Shown piece after piece: positions 22,311 to 34,460 of a stretch of DNA of 64,000 nucleotides. Under the pieces are notes generated by a model. That model saw only the letters and a list, made by a program, of their open reading frames with translations. It did not search any database and was not told where the DNA came from. Each line of letters starts with the position of its first letter. The first letter of the stretch is position 1. A program made the position numbers and the translations under genes. Origin of the DNA: Cladophialophora immunda (taxonomy: Eukaryota > Ascomycota > Eurotiomycetes > Chaetothyriales > Herpotrichiellaceae); NCBI RefSeq assembly GCF_000835495.1, contig NW_015622547.1:992001-1056000 (forward strand), read 5' to 3'.

Positions 22311-23945
22311 TCAAGAGATCGTCCCGGAGTTATCTGCGCAGTCAAAGACCTTGGAGATCAATCCGTCATCGAAGGCTTGCTTGATCGACACGGCAACGCC
22401 ATACCTGTATGTCTTTGGTCAGTCGAGGATCTCAGAAGCAGGGTTTAGGCTCTTTGAGAATCAAGCAACACATTGGGTCTTCCACTTACGTTCCCCCAAC
22501 CACCATGAAGAGCCCGACCAGCACAATGAGTATATGTGACCCGTAGATGGCCTTTTGCGAGGCACTCCCCCGAGCGTAGGCTTTGTAGTCGTACATCCAC
22601 AGCATCGCCGGGAAGATCAAGCTGAAGGGCGCAAAGCACAGAGACCCGGCGAGACCGAGGAGGTAGTTCAAGATCGGGACGGCCTCGGCGATGATGAAGC
22701 CCAAGACCCCGAGGACCAGGTTGCTGCCCAGCCAGGTGGCCCAGTGCGTGACCGTGTTGGCCTGCAGGTGGTGCGAGTCGCGCAGGACGCGCACGAAGAT
22801 CAGCTTGGCCGCCACGTGCTGGTAGATGCCGACGCCGACGACCAGGCCCGGGAGCGCGACGCCGTACGAGATCTTCTTGAACAGCGAGCCCGCGCTGCCA
22901 AAGGCCGGCGTCGCCAGCCACTGGCCGCACCAGCGGTAGATGACCAGCGAGAAGGTCAGGTACATGGCCCCGACGAGGATGCCCGCGACGACGGCCGCCT
23001 TGCGGTAGTCGCGCGGCCGGCGCATCTCGGAGATGACGGGCAGGTACATCTGCGAGCCGCTGCCGCTGATGAAGATGTTGGCGCTGGCCGTGATCCCGGC
23101 CACGAAGGTCGGGTGCGCGATCGCCGCCCACCCGAGGTCGAAGTCGCCCGTCTGCGGTGCTGCCGCCGGCCGGTCCTGCTGCGTCACGGCGACGACGAAG
23201 ATGAACACGGCGATGAAGAAGGTCGTGAACCCGAGCCACGTCAGCCAGCCCAGCCGCGAGAACGTGCGCACCGAGGAGAAGCCCGTGATCAGCACGGCCG
23301 ACACGAAGCTGAAAACGACCGTGCAGGCTCCGTGCTCCGAGAGGGCGTTGAAAGCCGTCGAGCACGACACAATCCCCGCGGCTGTGATGAGCACCTGTGC
23401 GATCAGGATCTGCAGCCCGACGAGTTCCTTGCCCACGCGGCCCCAGATCAGGCCGCACATGTCGGCGAGTGCTGCGCGTGGGAGGTTAGAGAAGGACTCT
23501 CTGAAGACTGCCCGGGGACAAGTCGCGACTTACTGTGGCATTCAGGGTGGCGGTTGCGAAAGTCGCCCAAGATGACAGCCGTATCTGTCATATCCCTGCA
23601 TTTAGTCTCTGGCAGCATGCTCAATCACAGCTGGGAAAACTCACAAGTATTCAGGACTTCCCAGCCCACGATGGACAGAGCTCCGCCAACGGCTCCCAGG
23701 GTGGCCAATGCTCCAGGGACAGCCAGGATGCTCATGGCGAATTGGATTTTGAGGAAGATGATGGTGGCCCGCTGCCAGCTAACGGTGCGGAACTTGACGC
23801 CCTCCTCGCCATCCTGGAAGATCTCGCGCGCCTCCAGCGTCGCTTCTTTGTCGCCCGGTAGAGAGGCATCAGACTGAGGAGTCCCAATGGCACCGCTGTG
23901 GATCTCGGCCGTCGTCTTCTCGTAGGTGGCCATGTTGCTGGCCAT
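22311..23945 (-). CDS. Amino-acid transporter (Aa_trans / AAAP family)
   Basis: Multi-pass membrane permease for neutral amino acids, at the plasma or vacuolar membrane. Exons in order of translation are 23645-23945, 23534-23584, 22490-23471 and 22311-22404, giving 475 residues. Introns are 60, 62 and 85 bp, with GTGAGT, GTAAGT and GTAAGT donors. The 51-bp second exon is placed by the family pattern [18 protein letters not shown]. After a polar N-terminus with [10 protein letters not shown] there are about 10-11 hydrophobic helices. The last exon restores the usual end, GGTYGVAVSI and CADNSGT. An alternative ATG lies four codons in (MATYEK). Third-position GC is extreme in exon 3, producing long meaningless open frames on both strands. 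Confidence 0.9.
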
Positions 23946-25282
23946 GTCTCTCTCCTTCTTTCTCCCTTGCGGCTTCTGGAAATCACACTTTCAAAGCACA
24001 CCGAAGGAGGCGGTGGAGGAGGATGAAAGAAAAATCCCACTTCTCCAGGGAGGGGGTCGATCCCACATAATAGCCATAGGATATATTTCTCCACTTGATC
24101 GATGCGCACCACAGAGAGCACCACCATACGTTCTAGACCAAGGACGAAATTCGGACATGTCCCTTGATAAGGGAAGGTCAGTTAAACCAAGGAATATCAA
24201 GAAACGCACCTAGCCGCCTAACTTATCAGTCCACAGCCGCCATCCACCTCCCTAAACCAGTAAAGCTGGCGTCCAAACAGCTTGGGTTCGGCCCGAGACC
24301 CTGTCTGTATCTCTTATGAGTTGTTCAGATACGAAATGCAATGGCAAAATGTGGCCAGCCAACCGGGCACCGGCCGCTTGGGCGGTGATAAAGAAAAGTG
24401 CTTGGGGGAGCCCTTATTAGTTGGTATAGCGATTGACCAAGGGGCATGGGGAAAAGTTATTTCTGGTATCAAGCACCCCAAGACGCTACGTTATCGGGAT
24501 CGCCGTCGACGAGCCCTGCCGCGAGATTCGGATTATTCAAGATAAATCCCCCGAGTCGAAGGATTGTGTGAGGAAAGTCTAGAAAGGAGTGTGTCTATCA
24601 TAGATACAACAGACTTCAGGAGGGATAGCTGGCGTAACACTGCTCTTCACCTCCTTGGGCCAAAAGTCCGTCCGTCATACAAACATTCTACATATTGTGC
24701 AGTCTGTACTTTCCTCCGCCAGGTAACTTCTTGACCCTTGCTGAGCACGCCCTTTTGAGGGGGACTGGAAGAGGCCTTTTAGAGTTGGCTTACGATCAAG
24801 ATTGAACTTGTGGACATTGTGTTGAAACCCATATGTAATCTCAGAACTTCCTGGAACCGAGGCATTCCTCCTGGGCAGACTTGGCTAATGGATGGCCTAG
24901 TCAAAACGACATGACCTATTCAAATACTGCTAGGGAGGAAAATGCTTGTAGGCGGTCGCGTGACACCCAATATGCACCCCCCTAGTAACCAAGCCTCGTT
25001 AAGCCTCACTAAGGACTCTCCTAGCCCGGTTGATCAGAGATCAATACATGGTGAAATATCGCTTGTATACGTCTAAATTATCTCAAATAGAATCTATCTC
25101 GACTTGAAGGCCGGCCGGTGACTCTCTTTTCTCTCTGTCGGCAGTGATTGCTGGTGGGCGCTGGGCAACTACAGTGCACAGTGCTATAGAACATTCTGTC
25201 GAGGGCCTCAGGAACGGGCTCGACAAGGCCCCAACACGCCCCCGTCGCAGTCTACAGTTGACGACAACATGCAAAAGCCAAA
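23946..25282. other. Intergenic region, amino-acid transporter promoter
   Basis: About 1.34 kb. Markedly less GC-rich than the genes on either side. No coding, tRNA or transposon signal recognised. It holds the transporter promoter and the end of the ZIP gene. Confidence 0.55.
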
Positions 25283-26512
25283 TCAAGCCCATTTCCCAAG
25301 CAAGGCCATCAGGCCGGTACCCAGCAACACACAGACGATCATAAAGGCCAATCTCTTGTTGTCCTTTGTGCGCATGGGGTTGAACAGGAAGTCCCGCGCC
25401 AGCAGCTCCACAAGGCCGGTGTAGATCAGGATGCCGGCCGACATGGAGTCCAAGACCCCACTGACCACGTTGGCGGTGAACGAGTTGGGGTTGTACGTCG
25501 TGCGCACGCCCAGGCCGATGGCGATGGCGATGGGCGTGGTCAGCCCGTAGGCCGCGCAGAGGGCCCACGGCAGCCAGCTCCCGGGCTTGAACGGGATCGC
25601 CGACATTCGCGCCCCGATCCCGAGCCCCTCGAAGGACTGGTGGAAGACCAGGACCGGGTACAGCGTGCTGAACTCGTCGCCCACGACGCCCAGGTTGAGG
25701 CCGATGACGACCGAGTGGAAGATGACGCCGAACTCCAGGATCAGGAAGGCGGCGATCTGCTGGCGGAACGAGTTCTGGCGCGCCTCCGAGTCCTCCTCGT
25801 CCACGGCGAAGTCCTCGACGAACCGCTTCTCGTACGCGGACGACTTGCGGCGCTCGTCGTGCTCGCGCCGCATGGACGCGATGCTCGTCGCACGGTCCCG
25901 CTGCGCGTCGGTCGGCGTTCTGTCCGTGTATCCAGTCACCGCTTCTTGCAGGTCCATCTCACTGTCGACGCCGTATTTTACCTCGACGTATCGCTCGGCA
26001 CCAAAATCGAAGAGAAAGATGACGATCACCGACGTGAGGACAATGGCTGGGCACCACCTACATTTTATCCACCTGGTCAGTCTCGCGCGCGTTCAGACAC
26101 GATTATGAATGAATGAGGTTAGGAAAAACAGGAACGCTTACGAATAATCGGCCCAGCCGCCTGTCATGCCGACACAAGTTTGGGGTCCGATCTCGCCATA
26201 TGCCGGGTCAAGGAGATGGATGAAGGCCGTGGCGACGATGACCCCGGCGCCGAAATACCGGGCAAACAGGTAGACATAGAGCGGGATGTGCAGACGGGGA
26301 ATCCTCTTTGCGAAAACCGGGAAGAACGTCGCGGCCGACGAAACGATGAGGATGACGAACAGGGCCGAGATTCTGGCGCCGAGTTGTCCATTGTAGTCAT
26401 TTCCCGACTCCGCAAGTGCGCAGATGACATCTCGAGGGTCAGCAGAAGTCAGATTGACGTTCTCGGGGTTGAAAGTGCTTCCACCTAAGTCGGTGGATGA
26501 ATTGGAAGCCAT
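25283..26512 (-). CDS. ZIP-family zinc/iron transporter
   Basis: Membrane importer of Zn2+ or Fe2+. Exons 26142-26512 and 25283-26057, joined over an 84-bp intron (donor GTAAGC, acceptor TGTAG), give 381 residues. The joined sequence GWADYSWCPAIVLTS is a family landmark, which confirms the splice. Eight helices are visible: three before and five after a cytosolic loop of about 80 residues rich in charged residues but poor in His. TM4 carries HSVVIGLNLG and TM5 HQSFEGLGIGARM, the metal-binding His/Glu helices. The start is MASNSSTDLGG; the frame is open upstream, with less likely ATGs. Regulation by a zinc-responsive factor is plausible but I found no clear site. Confidence 0.93.
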
Positions 26513-27341
26513 GGTGCTGGGATGTAGGAGTATCGAGACAGAGGAACTGGCCAAGAGCTTCATGCAGGAAGCGTGTCCCGGCCTTTTAACCTGTTCAGCC
26601 CTGGGAGAAGCTAGCCGATTGTAAGGCCTTGCTGTAAGGTCAGGGTGCTTTGCCAGCGTCAAGGATAGCCCGAGCGAAAAGTGAGGACCTTAAGAGTACT
26701 GGGAGTTCACTAAACCCAATGCAGTAGGTCCATCTCGATTTTCCGCGTGTACAGAAGCGAGATACAGCCTTGCCTCCACAGTAACCCAAGATGACTGGGT
26801 CAGAATGAACCTGGTGGCTGATGTATTGGGGTCATTGGACGTCGGATGGGGACCTTTTCGAGGTCGAAACCCCCACGAGAGGTTGCACTCGGGGATAGGT
26901 GATCCTCCCACTTTCGCCATTGTATTCGAGGACCTTACATCAATGCGGCGGCCTTTCATTCTTCTTTACGTTTTTCTTTCTGTTCGCCATCGTTCGGCTG
27001 TTTCCCGTTTGTTCGTGTTCCACTAAGTGCAATGTGGTGGCGGGCAAGGTTGCAAAAGTCCACTTTCACTTCATAGTATCATGGGACTTGTCAGCTCAAA
27101 TCTTACGAATTTGCAACCAAACTGTGGCCAACATGTCAAGCGAAGGATGTCAGGGGGGTTTTTTTTTTCTCGACTCGAATCCCGTGTCGATGGTAGGGTC
27201 TGGTCGAGGTATGAGGTGACTTCCCGTGGCAAGTAGATACTCTCGTAGTCGACGAACCGACCACAGAAGCTGTAAAGGGGGGCTTGAGGAATGGTAATTC
27301 AATTACTGAGAATGGCTCAGACGGTCCGAATGGATTGGTCT
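26513..27341. other. Intergenic region, ZIP promoter side
   Basis: About 830 bp in tandem arrangement. A G-run/T-run (GGGGGG then ten T) sits near 27150-27167. No coding signal. Confidence 0.5.
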
Positions 27342-29678
27342 TTAGTCGGCTTCATTGTGCAAAAGAGCACCGAGAATGGCGGCAAACCTTCTCGCAATTT
27401 CCCAATGCCCTATCCGCCTCAAGAGATCGGTCAGTCCACTGAGGGCCGCATTAGTTTCAGTCGTGGTAGGCTTTCCGTGCTTATATCCGCTCGCTTGGAA
27501 AAGCAGCAACGCCGGGTTGACGCCAATGGTTTTGAATTCTGGAAACTCCAGGGCTTCGGCGGCTCCGGCGGTTCGCTGACCGGCAGCTTGAGATCCAAAC
27601 CGAGTATAGCAAAACCAGGCGATGCCCGCTCTAAACATCGCCCTAGGTACATGGATGGCTGGCTCAAAGCCAAGTGGTAGGTTCTCCAATTTCTTTTGCA
27701 CAATGAGCCCGTGAATCACGCACCTTTTAGCGTGGTCTGAGTTTGCCCAAGCCGTGACTGCAAGCTGGTCCTCCGGTGATAGATCTGGTCCATTTCGCCC
27801 AATCGCTCGCTCCAGAAGATCAAAATCGGCGAACATTATCATGAAGGCCAGGTGCCAGAGTATGCTCATGTCCATGTGATCTGCTTCCCAAGCTGCCGAT
27901 TCTTGCAAGAAATTTCGATAAAACGAGGTCAAGGTGTTCAGCATCTCTTCCGTCCTTGATGGGGTTGAACGAGCATTGATTCGATTCTCGATAATGTTTG
28001 CGCATATGCCTTCCAGAACTGTATATGCTGTGAAATAGCTGTTGCTGGGGACTGCAGCAAGGTCAAAGTCCAGGTGGGCATCGATCGAAGCCGGCGTAGA
28101 ATCCATACTTTCGAAATTGCTGGGGTCATTGAGATATGATTGGCGCCAGTCCTCAGGCCGAGTGGCCATGAACGTCTGATTTGATGCGGCGACTGGTAGC
28201 TGTCTAGAGTTGTGGCGGAGGAATGGCTCGTGATGGAACATAGCAGCAAGTTCGGCGTCGTGGATGTGCACGCTGAGCGCAATCCGGATGAGTTCTTCGT
28301 TCTTCGCCCACTCTCTCCATTTCTTGTCCAGTTCGGTGGAACTGACATTCAAGTCTAGACCCACCATCTTCTTGGTTTTGAAGGTCGACCAGCGTCGTGC
28401 CCAAGAAATGAGCGTTCCGTTGAAAGCGTCAACAATGGCAAGATGCCTCGGCTCTCCAGACAGCAAACCAAAAGTTTGTCCAATTATAGCTGTTTGTATG
28501 AGAGAGATTCGTTGATCTACACCTTGGGCGATCAGTCGATCCCAATTTGCAAGGACAGCCTTGTGCAATCTCTCGAATATATGTACGCCCTGTCGAATCG
28601 CGTGCACGCTGCCTGTAAAGAGACTACCAACTGAGCATATTGACAAAAGGACCATGGAGTTGGCCTTGGAAGGACGAAATGTGGGCGCATGCACCACTGG
28701 GAATACCGGGTGGAATCGTGCAAAATACGACCTGACGCAAAGATTCAGAAAGTCCGCCGATGGAAGTGTCTGTTCCTGGATCGGGCGGATTTGTAGGCTT
28801 TGCGTCAACGTCTGGCGATATGTATCGTCGACTTCGTCTCGGGACCCGGGAGGTGTCGCCGGGCCTGATCGCGTCACTTCGTCCTGCGCATCATCATTGG
28901 CCATGAACCAGAGTCTCTTCGTATTGGAAACGGGCTTGTAGTTGCTCGAGCCAAACGTAGCGTAGGGGCTTTCCGGCCAAGAAGGGCGCAGTTCTGCCAT
29001 GGTAGCGACCAGAGGAGTGTCCAAAATCCCACCGTGCAGGTCACTGTCCACCAGCCATGAAGGAAATTGGGCCTCGAAATCGAAGTTGAAGACGTCGATC
29101 GAAGTGTCAAATCCACTACCTGACTGGTCGGAGGGAACGTTATTTGAGTAGACGTCAGTGGAGGTGTTGCTGGCCATTTGGCCCTCTTGATAGTTTTTCC
29201 CATCTTTGAGGTAGTCCGTGGCCGGCGCATCTAGAGACGAGCTAATATTCGAAATCAGTATCGGGTCGGGCTGTTCTGACAAGATTGTCGCGCTGTGAAG
29301 CGGCATTGGGTTCGCGGAAAACGCTCTCTGGTCATCCTCTGGTCCAAGTGGATTGCTGGAGCGGCGTTTGCCTTCCGCGACAGCTACGGAGATATCATCT
29401 GCTGAATGGTCTTTCTGATGTCGCAGCAGCGTATCGCTAAGAAACGTCTAAGTATCCGCAACGCACTTCAATCGCCATTCACCAACTTACTGCCGACCAT
29501 ATTTTCTGCCACACTTTCCACAGACGAAAGGCTTCTCCTTGGTGTGAGAGCGGACGTGCCTTTCGAGGTGGTCAGTCTTAGCAAAGGTGCGCCCACAGGT
29601 CGAACATTGCCTGATTTTGGCGCCCCGGCGGCCCCGCGGCCCATCTTTAGGAGCTGGTACCGTAGCGGGATCAGGCAT
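27342..29678 (-). CDS. C2H2 zinc-finger transcription factor with fungal_trans domain
   Basis: Nuclear regulator. Exons 29491-29678 and 27342-29436, joined over a 54-bp intron, give 760 residues. The start chosen is MPDPATVPAPKDG; the frame is open further upstream. Two tandem C2H2 fingers occupy about residues 25-75 (CSTCGRTFAKTDHLERH and CGKCGRKYGRHDTLLRH). The intron falls inside the second finger, and the joined reading restores its histidine pair. The rest has a Ser/Asp-rich linker and then a fungal-specific transcription-factor domain from about 230, with FARFHPVFPVVHAPTF, a standard opening of that domain. The gene is divergent from the FAD monooxygenase (starts 1.1 kb apart), so it may control it; that is inference from position. 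Confidence 0.9.
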
Positions 29679-30770
29679 TGCCGAGAAGGAGCAGGTTGGG
29701 AGACGAGGGTGCCTCCATATCAATGTGGTAAGGAGACTTCGACCAGTGACTATCAGCTCATAACGTGATAAGAGGATAGAAAAAGTGCTGAGACTTGTGG
29801 GGAAGAAGGAGCGTCGTGGCCAGGAAATCTGGGGGAACTTGGGGGCTTGGCACAGCCCCGCGTGACGAGGGGAAGTCCGCGGCCCCGAGACTCGCAAGGC
29901 TGACCAATCATGAGCATCCATTCAACCTGGCAGCCCGACGGCGGCAATGAATACAGCGCATTATCTCGCCCTTGATCACCAGTTGCGAGGGTAATCGTGT
30001 TCTTTCTATTTCGTATTACCGTATCCGGACAGGTACGGGGTCCTTGATGTCATCCCAAAGCAGATCTCTACACTTTGGTGCTTGACCGAATCCTAATGTT
30101 CCGGGAAGCTTCATTCCCACGGAAGTCGGCAGGGAGTACTGAAGCCTTATGACCTGCGAGCGTCATGCCAGCGGCATTAGTTTTCTGGACACACAATTTG
30201 GAGCAGTTGCGGGCAAACGAGCTCTCGGAGAACTTGTCGGTCTCATTAACGCCGTTAAAGGACGTTCTCCCCGCCTCCTCATCTCTTTGAGAGATTGTGG
30301 GGGTATCTCAGCTGCGAAATGTGGGACGTTTCAGGCCAGGTAGAGGGTTGCCACAGTCCTAACAGCGCTGGAACAAACAGCACGAGGGACCTCGTAAGAT
30401 CCCATGTTCCTGTGTGGGTGCTTGCCTGGCCCCGTAGATCTCACTCAGTGTGATGGGAGCAGTCCCGGGAAAGCAACAGCACCCAGCAAAGCCTCGCAAA
30501 ATGACCCCACAAATAACGTCCCACACTGATCACGTCCGGTACCTGGTGCGATCCTCGGACTTCCAATGCTTTCAGAATTGCCGACAAAAGCATCTAGGGG
30601 TCCACCTGCTGGAGGTTTCTCAATATAATGGAACGGGCGACTCCATCCAGAGAACCAGACTCTGGTCAGTGCTTTGGCTCTTTGGTCCTGTCATCGATCT
30701 GTAGATCAGAACCACGGAACCTAGTTTGCTGGTGGACTCGGGGACCTTTCATCGACCTTCTGCTTGCATC
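29679..30770. other. Divergent promoter (C2H2 regulator / FAD monooxygenase)
   Basis: About 1.1 kb shared by the two divergent genes. No coding signal. It would be the place to look for the regulator's binding sites; I see no obvious repeated motif by eye. Confidence 0.55.
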
Positions 30771-32842
30771 ATGTCTCAAAGGACACCTGATGTTGCAGAG
30801 ACCGGTGTCATCATATGCGGCGGTGGCCCGACGGGGACGGTGCTGTCGGCCTTGCTCGGGGCAATGAAAGTGCCAAACATTGTCTTGGAAAGGGAGAAAG
30901 ACATTACCACCGACCCCAGAGGAATCGCCTTGGACGAGGATGGAATTCGAATACTACAGTCAATTGGGATCTACGATAAGATATACACAGAGATTGGGAC
31001 GTGTGAGTCGACCCCCCCGCTCTGCCCCTGTATTGTCGGAATATGTTCTCGGGCTGATATCATCCAAAAAAAAAGGTATGGAGATATTCAACTTCGTCAC
31101 TGGCAGTGAGCCGAATTTGTACAGAAAGCCACTCCTCACTATGGATTATACAACTACCGAGGGAGGCACTGGCCATGTCGGGTTTATATGTCACAAGCAG
31201 CCGGCAATGGAACGGGCGATTCGAGACCAGATCCACAAAATCCCATTCTCGGAAATCCGGACTGAGTCTACTGTGACCGGCATATCGGAGAATCCTGAAG
31301 GAGTGACTGTCGAGTATAGGGACGCACATGGGGATATTCAAAGATTGACGGCTCCGTTCTTGGTGGGAGCAGACGGGAAGACGGGCTACGTCAGGAAGTG
31401 CTATCTTGAGCCGAAAGGCGTCATCATGGAACGATGCAAAGAGTGAGGTCTTCGTTTCCGTTAGCGGGCGGTTCGTGCTAATCGGAGGATATAGGTCGGA
31501 CTACGAGGAGACCTGGGTCGCATTGAACTGGCAAATCTCCCTACCCACCGAAAAGACTCACCCAGACTTTCCTCTGTGGAGGCTGGGGTACACGCCCGAA
31601 CAAGTCTATGATCGGTTCTTCCCCAAACAGTTCCGGTTCCTCTGCAATCCTAAGCGGCCCTCGGTGTGTGGAAGATTCGGTCTGAAGTCAGATCGGCTGT
31701 GGAGATTCGAATTCGTTGTTTTGGAAGGTGAAGATGGTCACAAAATGGCGACGCCCGAGGAGACCAGCAAAATCATTTATCCTTATCTCACCCATCCCGG
31801 CAGCTGGTATGGGCTCCAACACCCAGTCATGTTCCCCGAGGATTGCATCAAGACCTTGAGATCTCGGCCCTTCTCTTTCGTGGCACGAAGCTGTAATAAG
31901 TGGTCCTTGGGAAGGGTCATCTTAGCCGGTGATGCGGCTCATGTCTTCCCTCCGTTCGGTAAGAGCAATCGCTTTCGCGGATTCGCGCGTATGTGTAACC
32001 CATCTGACTGGTAAATAGGCGGGCAAGGTATTGCTTCTGGATTCCGCGATGCTTCCGCACTGGCCTGGAGACTGGCGCTGCTACACCGGCATCCGACAAC
32101 AGATCATGAAGCATTGTTGACAGCGTGGTACACCGAACGCAAGCAACAGCTCGAACGCTCCCTAGCTGCCACGATCCAGAATGGGGCATATGTGACAGAA
32201 TCTGACCCCATCAAGGTCTTCATCCGCGAATGGTACATGTGGGCCGTCCAACTTGTGCCCAGCTGGAGGAAAGAACTCCAAAAGGGCGCCCGAGCACTGG
32301 GAATGACAAAATACCGATATAGCCCAGGCTTTGCATTTGTGGGGGAGATGGGAGGCGGCCTGCTTCTCCCGCAAATCTATGCTTTCAATTTCAGGGAGAA
32401 CAAGATCGAATTCACGGACGACTTGATCTTCTCTTCCGACAAGAAGGGGCTTTTCCAGCTGCTCGTCTTGCCTGACAAAGTCAGCCAGGTGCAGTCTCTT
32501 ACAAAAGACCTCGAGAACATCAGTCAGCTCTCCGGCAACTTCATTCTTGGTGAGGAAGCCACGATCCTCATTCAGTCCACAAAGGCAACGATCTCTGCCG
32601 AAGACCTGCCCACCCAACAGGTGGCTCGAATTGCAGCCGGTGACGAATTCGCGGCAGATTCGCTTCTATGCAAGAACCGACCTCCCCCCATCGGTTATGA
32701 TGAGCTGCGGCTTCGCGAGGAAGTACGGGGCAAGAAGTACGTGATTCTCAGACCCGACCGCTTTGTCTTTGCTGCTTGTGATACGCCGACGGAGTTGAGG
32801 GAGGCCGTGAGCAAGCTTCCAAGCGCACTGCATGTGGGTTGA
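30771..32842 (+). CDS. FAD-dependent aromatic monooxygenase (phenol hydroxylase / MhpA-like)
   Basis: Flavoprotein hydroxylase that inserts oxygen into an aromatic or polyketide ring using NAD(P)H. Exons 30771-31002, 31076-31442, 31495-31958 and 32019-32842 give 628 residues. Introns are 73, 52 and 60 bp. Three FAD-fold motifs are present: VIICGGGPTGTVLSALLG (dinucleotide fold, about 13-30), GADGKTGYVRK (DG motif variant, about 190) and LAGDAAHVFPPFGGQG (GD motif, about 350). The remainder resembles the C-terminal thioredoxin-like domain of phenol hydroxylases. Intron 1 ends in AAAAAAAAAG instead of a pyrimidine tract. The gene is divergent from a C2H2 regulator. The substrate is unknown; no further pathway gene is adjacent. 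Confidence 0.9.
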
Positions 32843-33923
32843 GTCTCTGAGCCGCCAATGGCATGGGTAACCCACATCTCTTCCTCGTTCAGACGACGAT
32901 GGATCTATAAGCAGCGAATGTGGAAAGGCGCGATTCTTACGCGCTCAACGGGGATCAAGCGGAAGATATACATTCGGAAATCGCTCGGTTGTGTTTGCTG
33001 CTTGCATCATAGCATCCCGCGCAGTGAGTCAGGCGTGTAAAACCTTGGTTGCTCGTTGCTCAGGGGCGAATTGAGGAGCCTCGTTTCCGGCGTTCCTAGT
33101 GGATACATCTCGAACACCGTGTTGCTCTGGCGAAGGGGCCTGGGCCCACAGGCACGGTGATTACATTCGTCCATGCAGGGATAGAGTATCCATGGAGGAG
33201 AGACACAGAGCAATCAATGGAGGAGTGACCTCTCTTCCCGTTGCCGGTGCCGCCTCTTCTACTGTAGACTTCGGAATGGCACCCGTAATCCTCCTTTGTT
33301 CTAAGGTCCCATTGACGGATCAGCCGGATTCGGCAACCGTTGGGAGGGGTGGGCCCCGGGCCAATCAGCGTCGCAGCATTGCCGTCACCGTCCTTTGCAT
33401 TTCAGCCTCTTATCGGAATCCGACGCCATGGCTTGCGCAGTGCTTGCCCTGGAAGTGACCACTGACCAACACGGGTGAACTTCTAGTGTTGTGTACAGAG
33501 CGGTCAAGATCTCCGAGGCCTGTCTAATCACGCTAGAACGTGTCATGATTGATGATATGGCTCCATGTGTCGACAGGGGTCCCTTGACGCCCTTACGCCA
33601 TATATTGGAATGTGGGTGTTCCAGCCCAACCTCAGCCCAAGCCCAGAGCCTTGTCTATCCTATCATTTTCCCACGTCTATCGTATCCGTGATTCTTGCGT
33701 CGCGTGGACAGTTGTGCTACCCTCCAGCTCTCTTTTTATATCTTAGAACTCTGTCTGCACCTCACCGCTGTTCCATTCCAAAATTCAGGCGCACACACTC
33801 TGGGAGTCTTCTATCCTTCCCTCCACTGCATCGGAGCACACGTCCAAGTCCTGCCTTCCACAGTTTTGAGGAAGCCAGCCTAAGCTGCTTGACATCTCTG
33901 CGTGGCTCCAAGGTCCTCTCACA
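32843..33923. other. Intergenic region
   Basis: About 1.08 kb between the monooxygenase and the 2EXR gene on the same strand. Frames are short and without motifs. C/T-rich stretches from 33640 to 33900 are consistent with promoter or leader sequence of the next gene. Confidence 0.5.
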
Positions 33924-34460
33924 ATGGCGGAGACGTCACTTTTCATCCTTCCACCCGAGATTCGTCTGCAAATATGGTCCTACCTTGTTCAACCGACGAC
34001 AATATACCCTTGCGAGTGTGCCATGAGAGACGAACAATGTCAAGCCCACCGCCTGGGCGCCTGCTGCCACAACACCTCGACATACCAGCACTGTGACAAC
34101 CGCATCCTTCGAGTCAGCCGTCAGATCTTCGACGAAGTCCAGCCGATGGCCAAGCGAGCGGAACGAGCGCGCCTCTTTGTGCTATGCAACAATCTCTGCC
34201 TCGACAATTTCTTCAAGTCACTGGACAAAAGTGACTGGAGGTGGGTCAAACATCTGAGGGTGGATTTGTTCGTCGGTTGGGGCAATGACAACCAGGACGA
34301 CTGGTTCCTTTGCCAGATGCACCGCTGGGCCAGGAGATATGTGGCCGGCACCTTGAACAAGTATGATCATGGGCGGGAGGTATCGATCCAGCCGGCCGAA
34401 GAGGCCAGGGAGGACAAGAATGGGAGGAGGACTCTGACTGTCGACATCTACCTCTCATGA
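33924..34460 (+). CDS. 2EXR/F-box-like fungal protein
   Basis: Small fungal protein of 178 residues, intronless. It opens with FILPPEIRLQIWSYLVQP, the hallmark of the 2EXR family (related in look to F-boxes), and continues with ILRVSRQIFDEVQPMAK, the usual second conserved block. A cysteine/histidine cluster lies between them (about 33-60: C-E-C, C, C-C-H, H-C). The rest is polar, with a Trp-rich segment (WRWVKHL). The function of the family is unknown; such proteins are numerous in ascomycetes. Length is shorter than many members, but the C-terminus is not visibly broken. Confidence 0.75.
   Translation: MAETSLFILPPEIRLQIWSYLVQPTTIYPCECAMRDEQCQAHRLGACCHNTSTYQHCDNRILRVSRQIFDEVQPMAKRAERARLFVLCNNLCLDNFFKSLDKSDWRWVKHLRVDLFVGWGNDNQDDWFLCQMHRWARRYVAGTLNKYDHGREVSIQPAEEAREDKNGRRTLTVDIYLS

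Noticed and set aside
22445..23458. 337-codon minus-strand frame in another phase of the amino-acid transporter
   Set aside because: Same-strand shadow with Arg/Gly/His-rich composition and no helices; the transporter frame is clearly right.
22555..23877. 440-codon plus-strand open frame opposite the amino-acid transporter
   Set aside because: Rich in Arg/Asp/Ala/Gly, no motif, exactly antisense to a well-supported spliced transporter; explained by extreme GC3.
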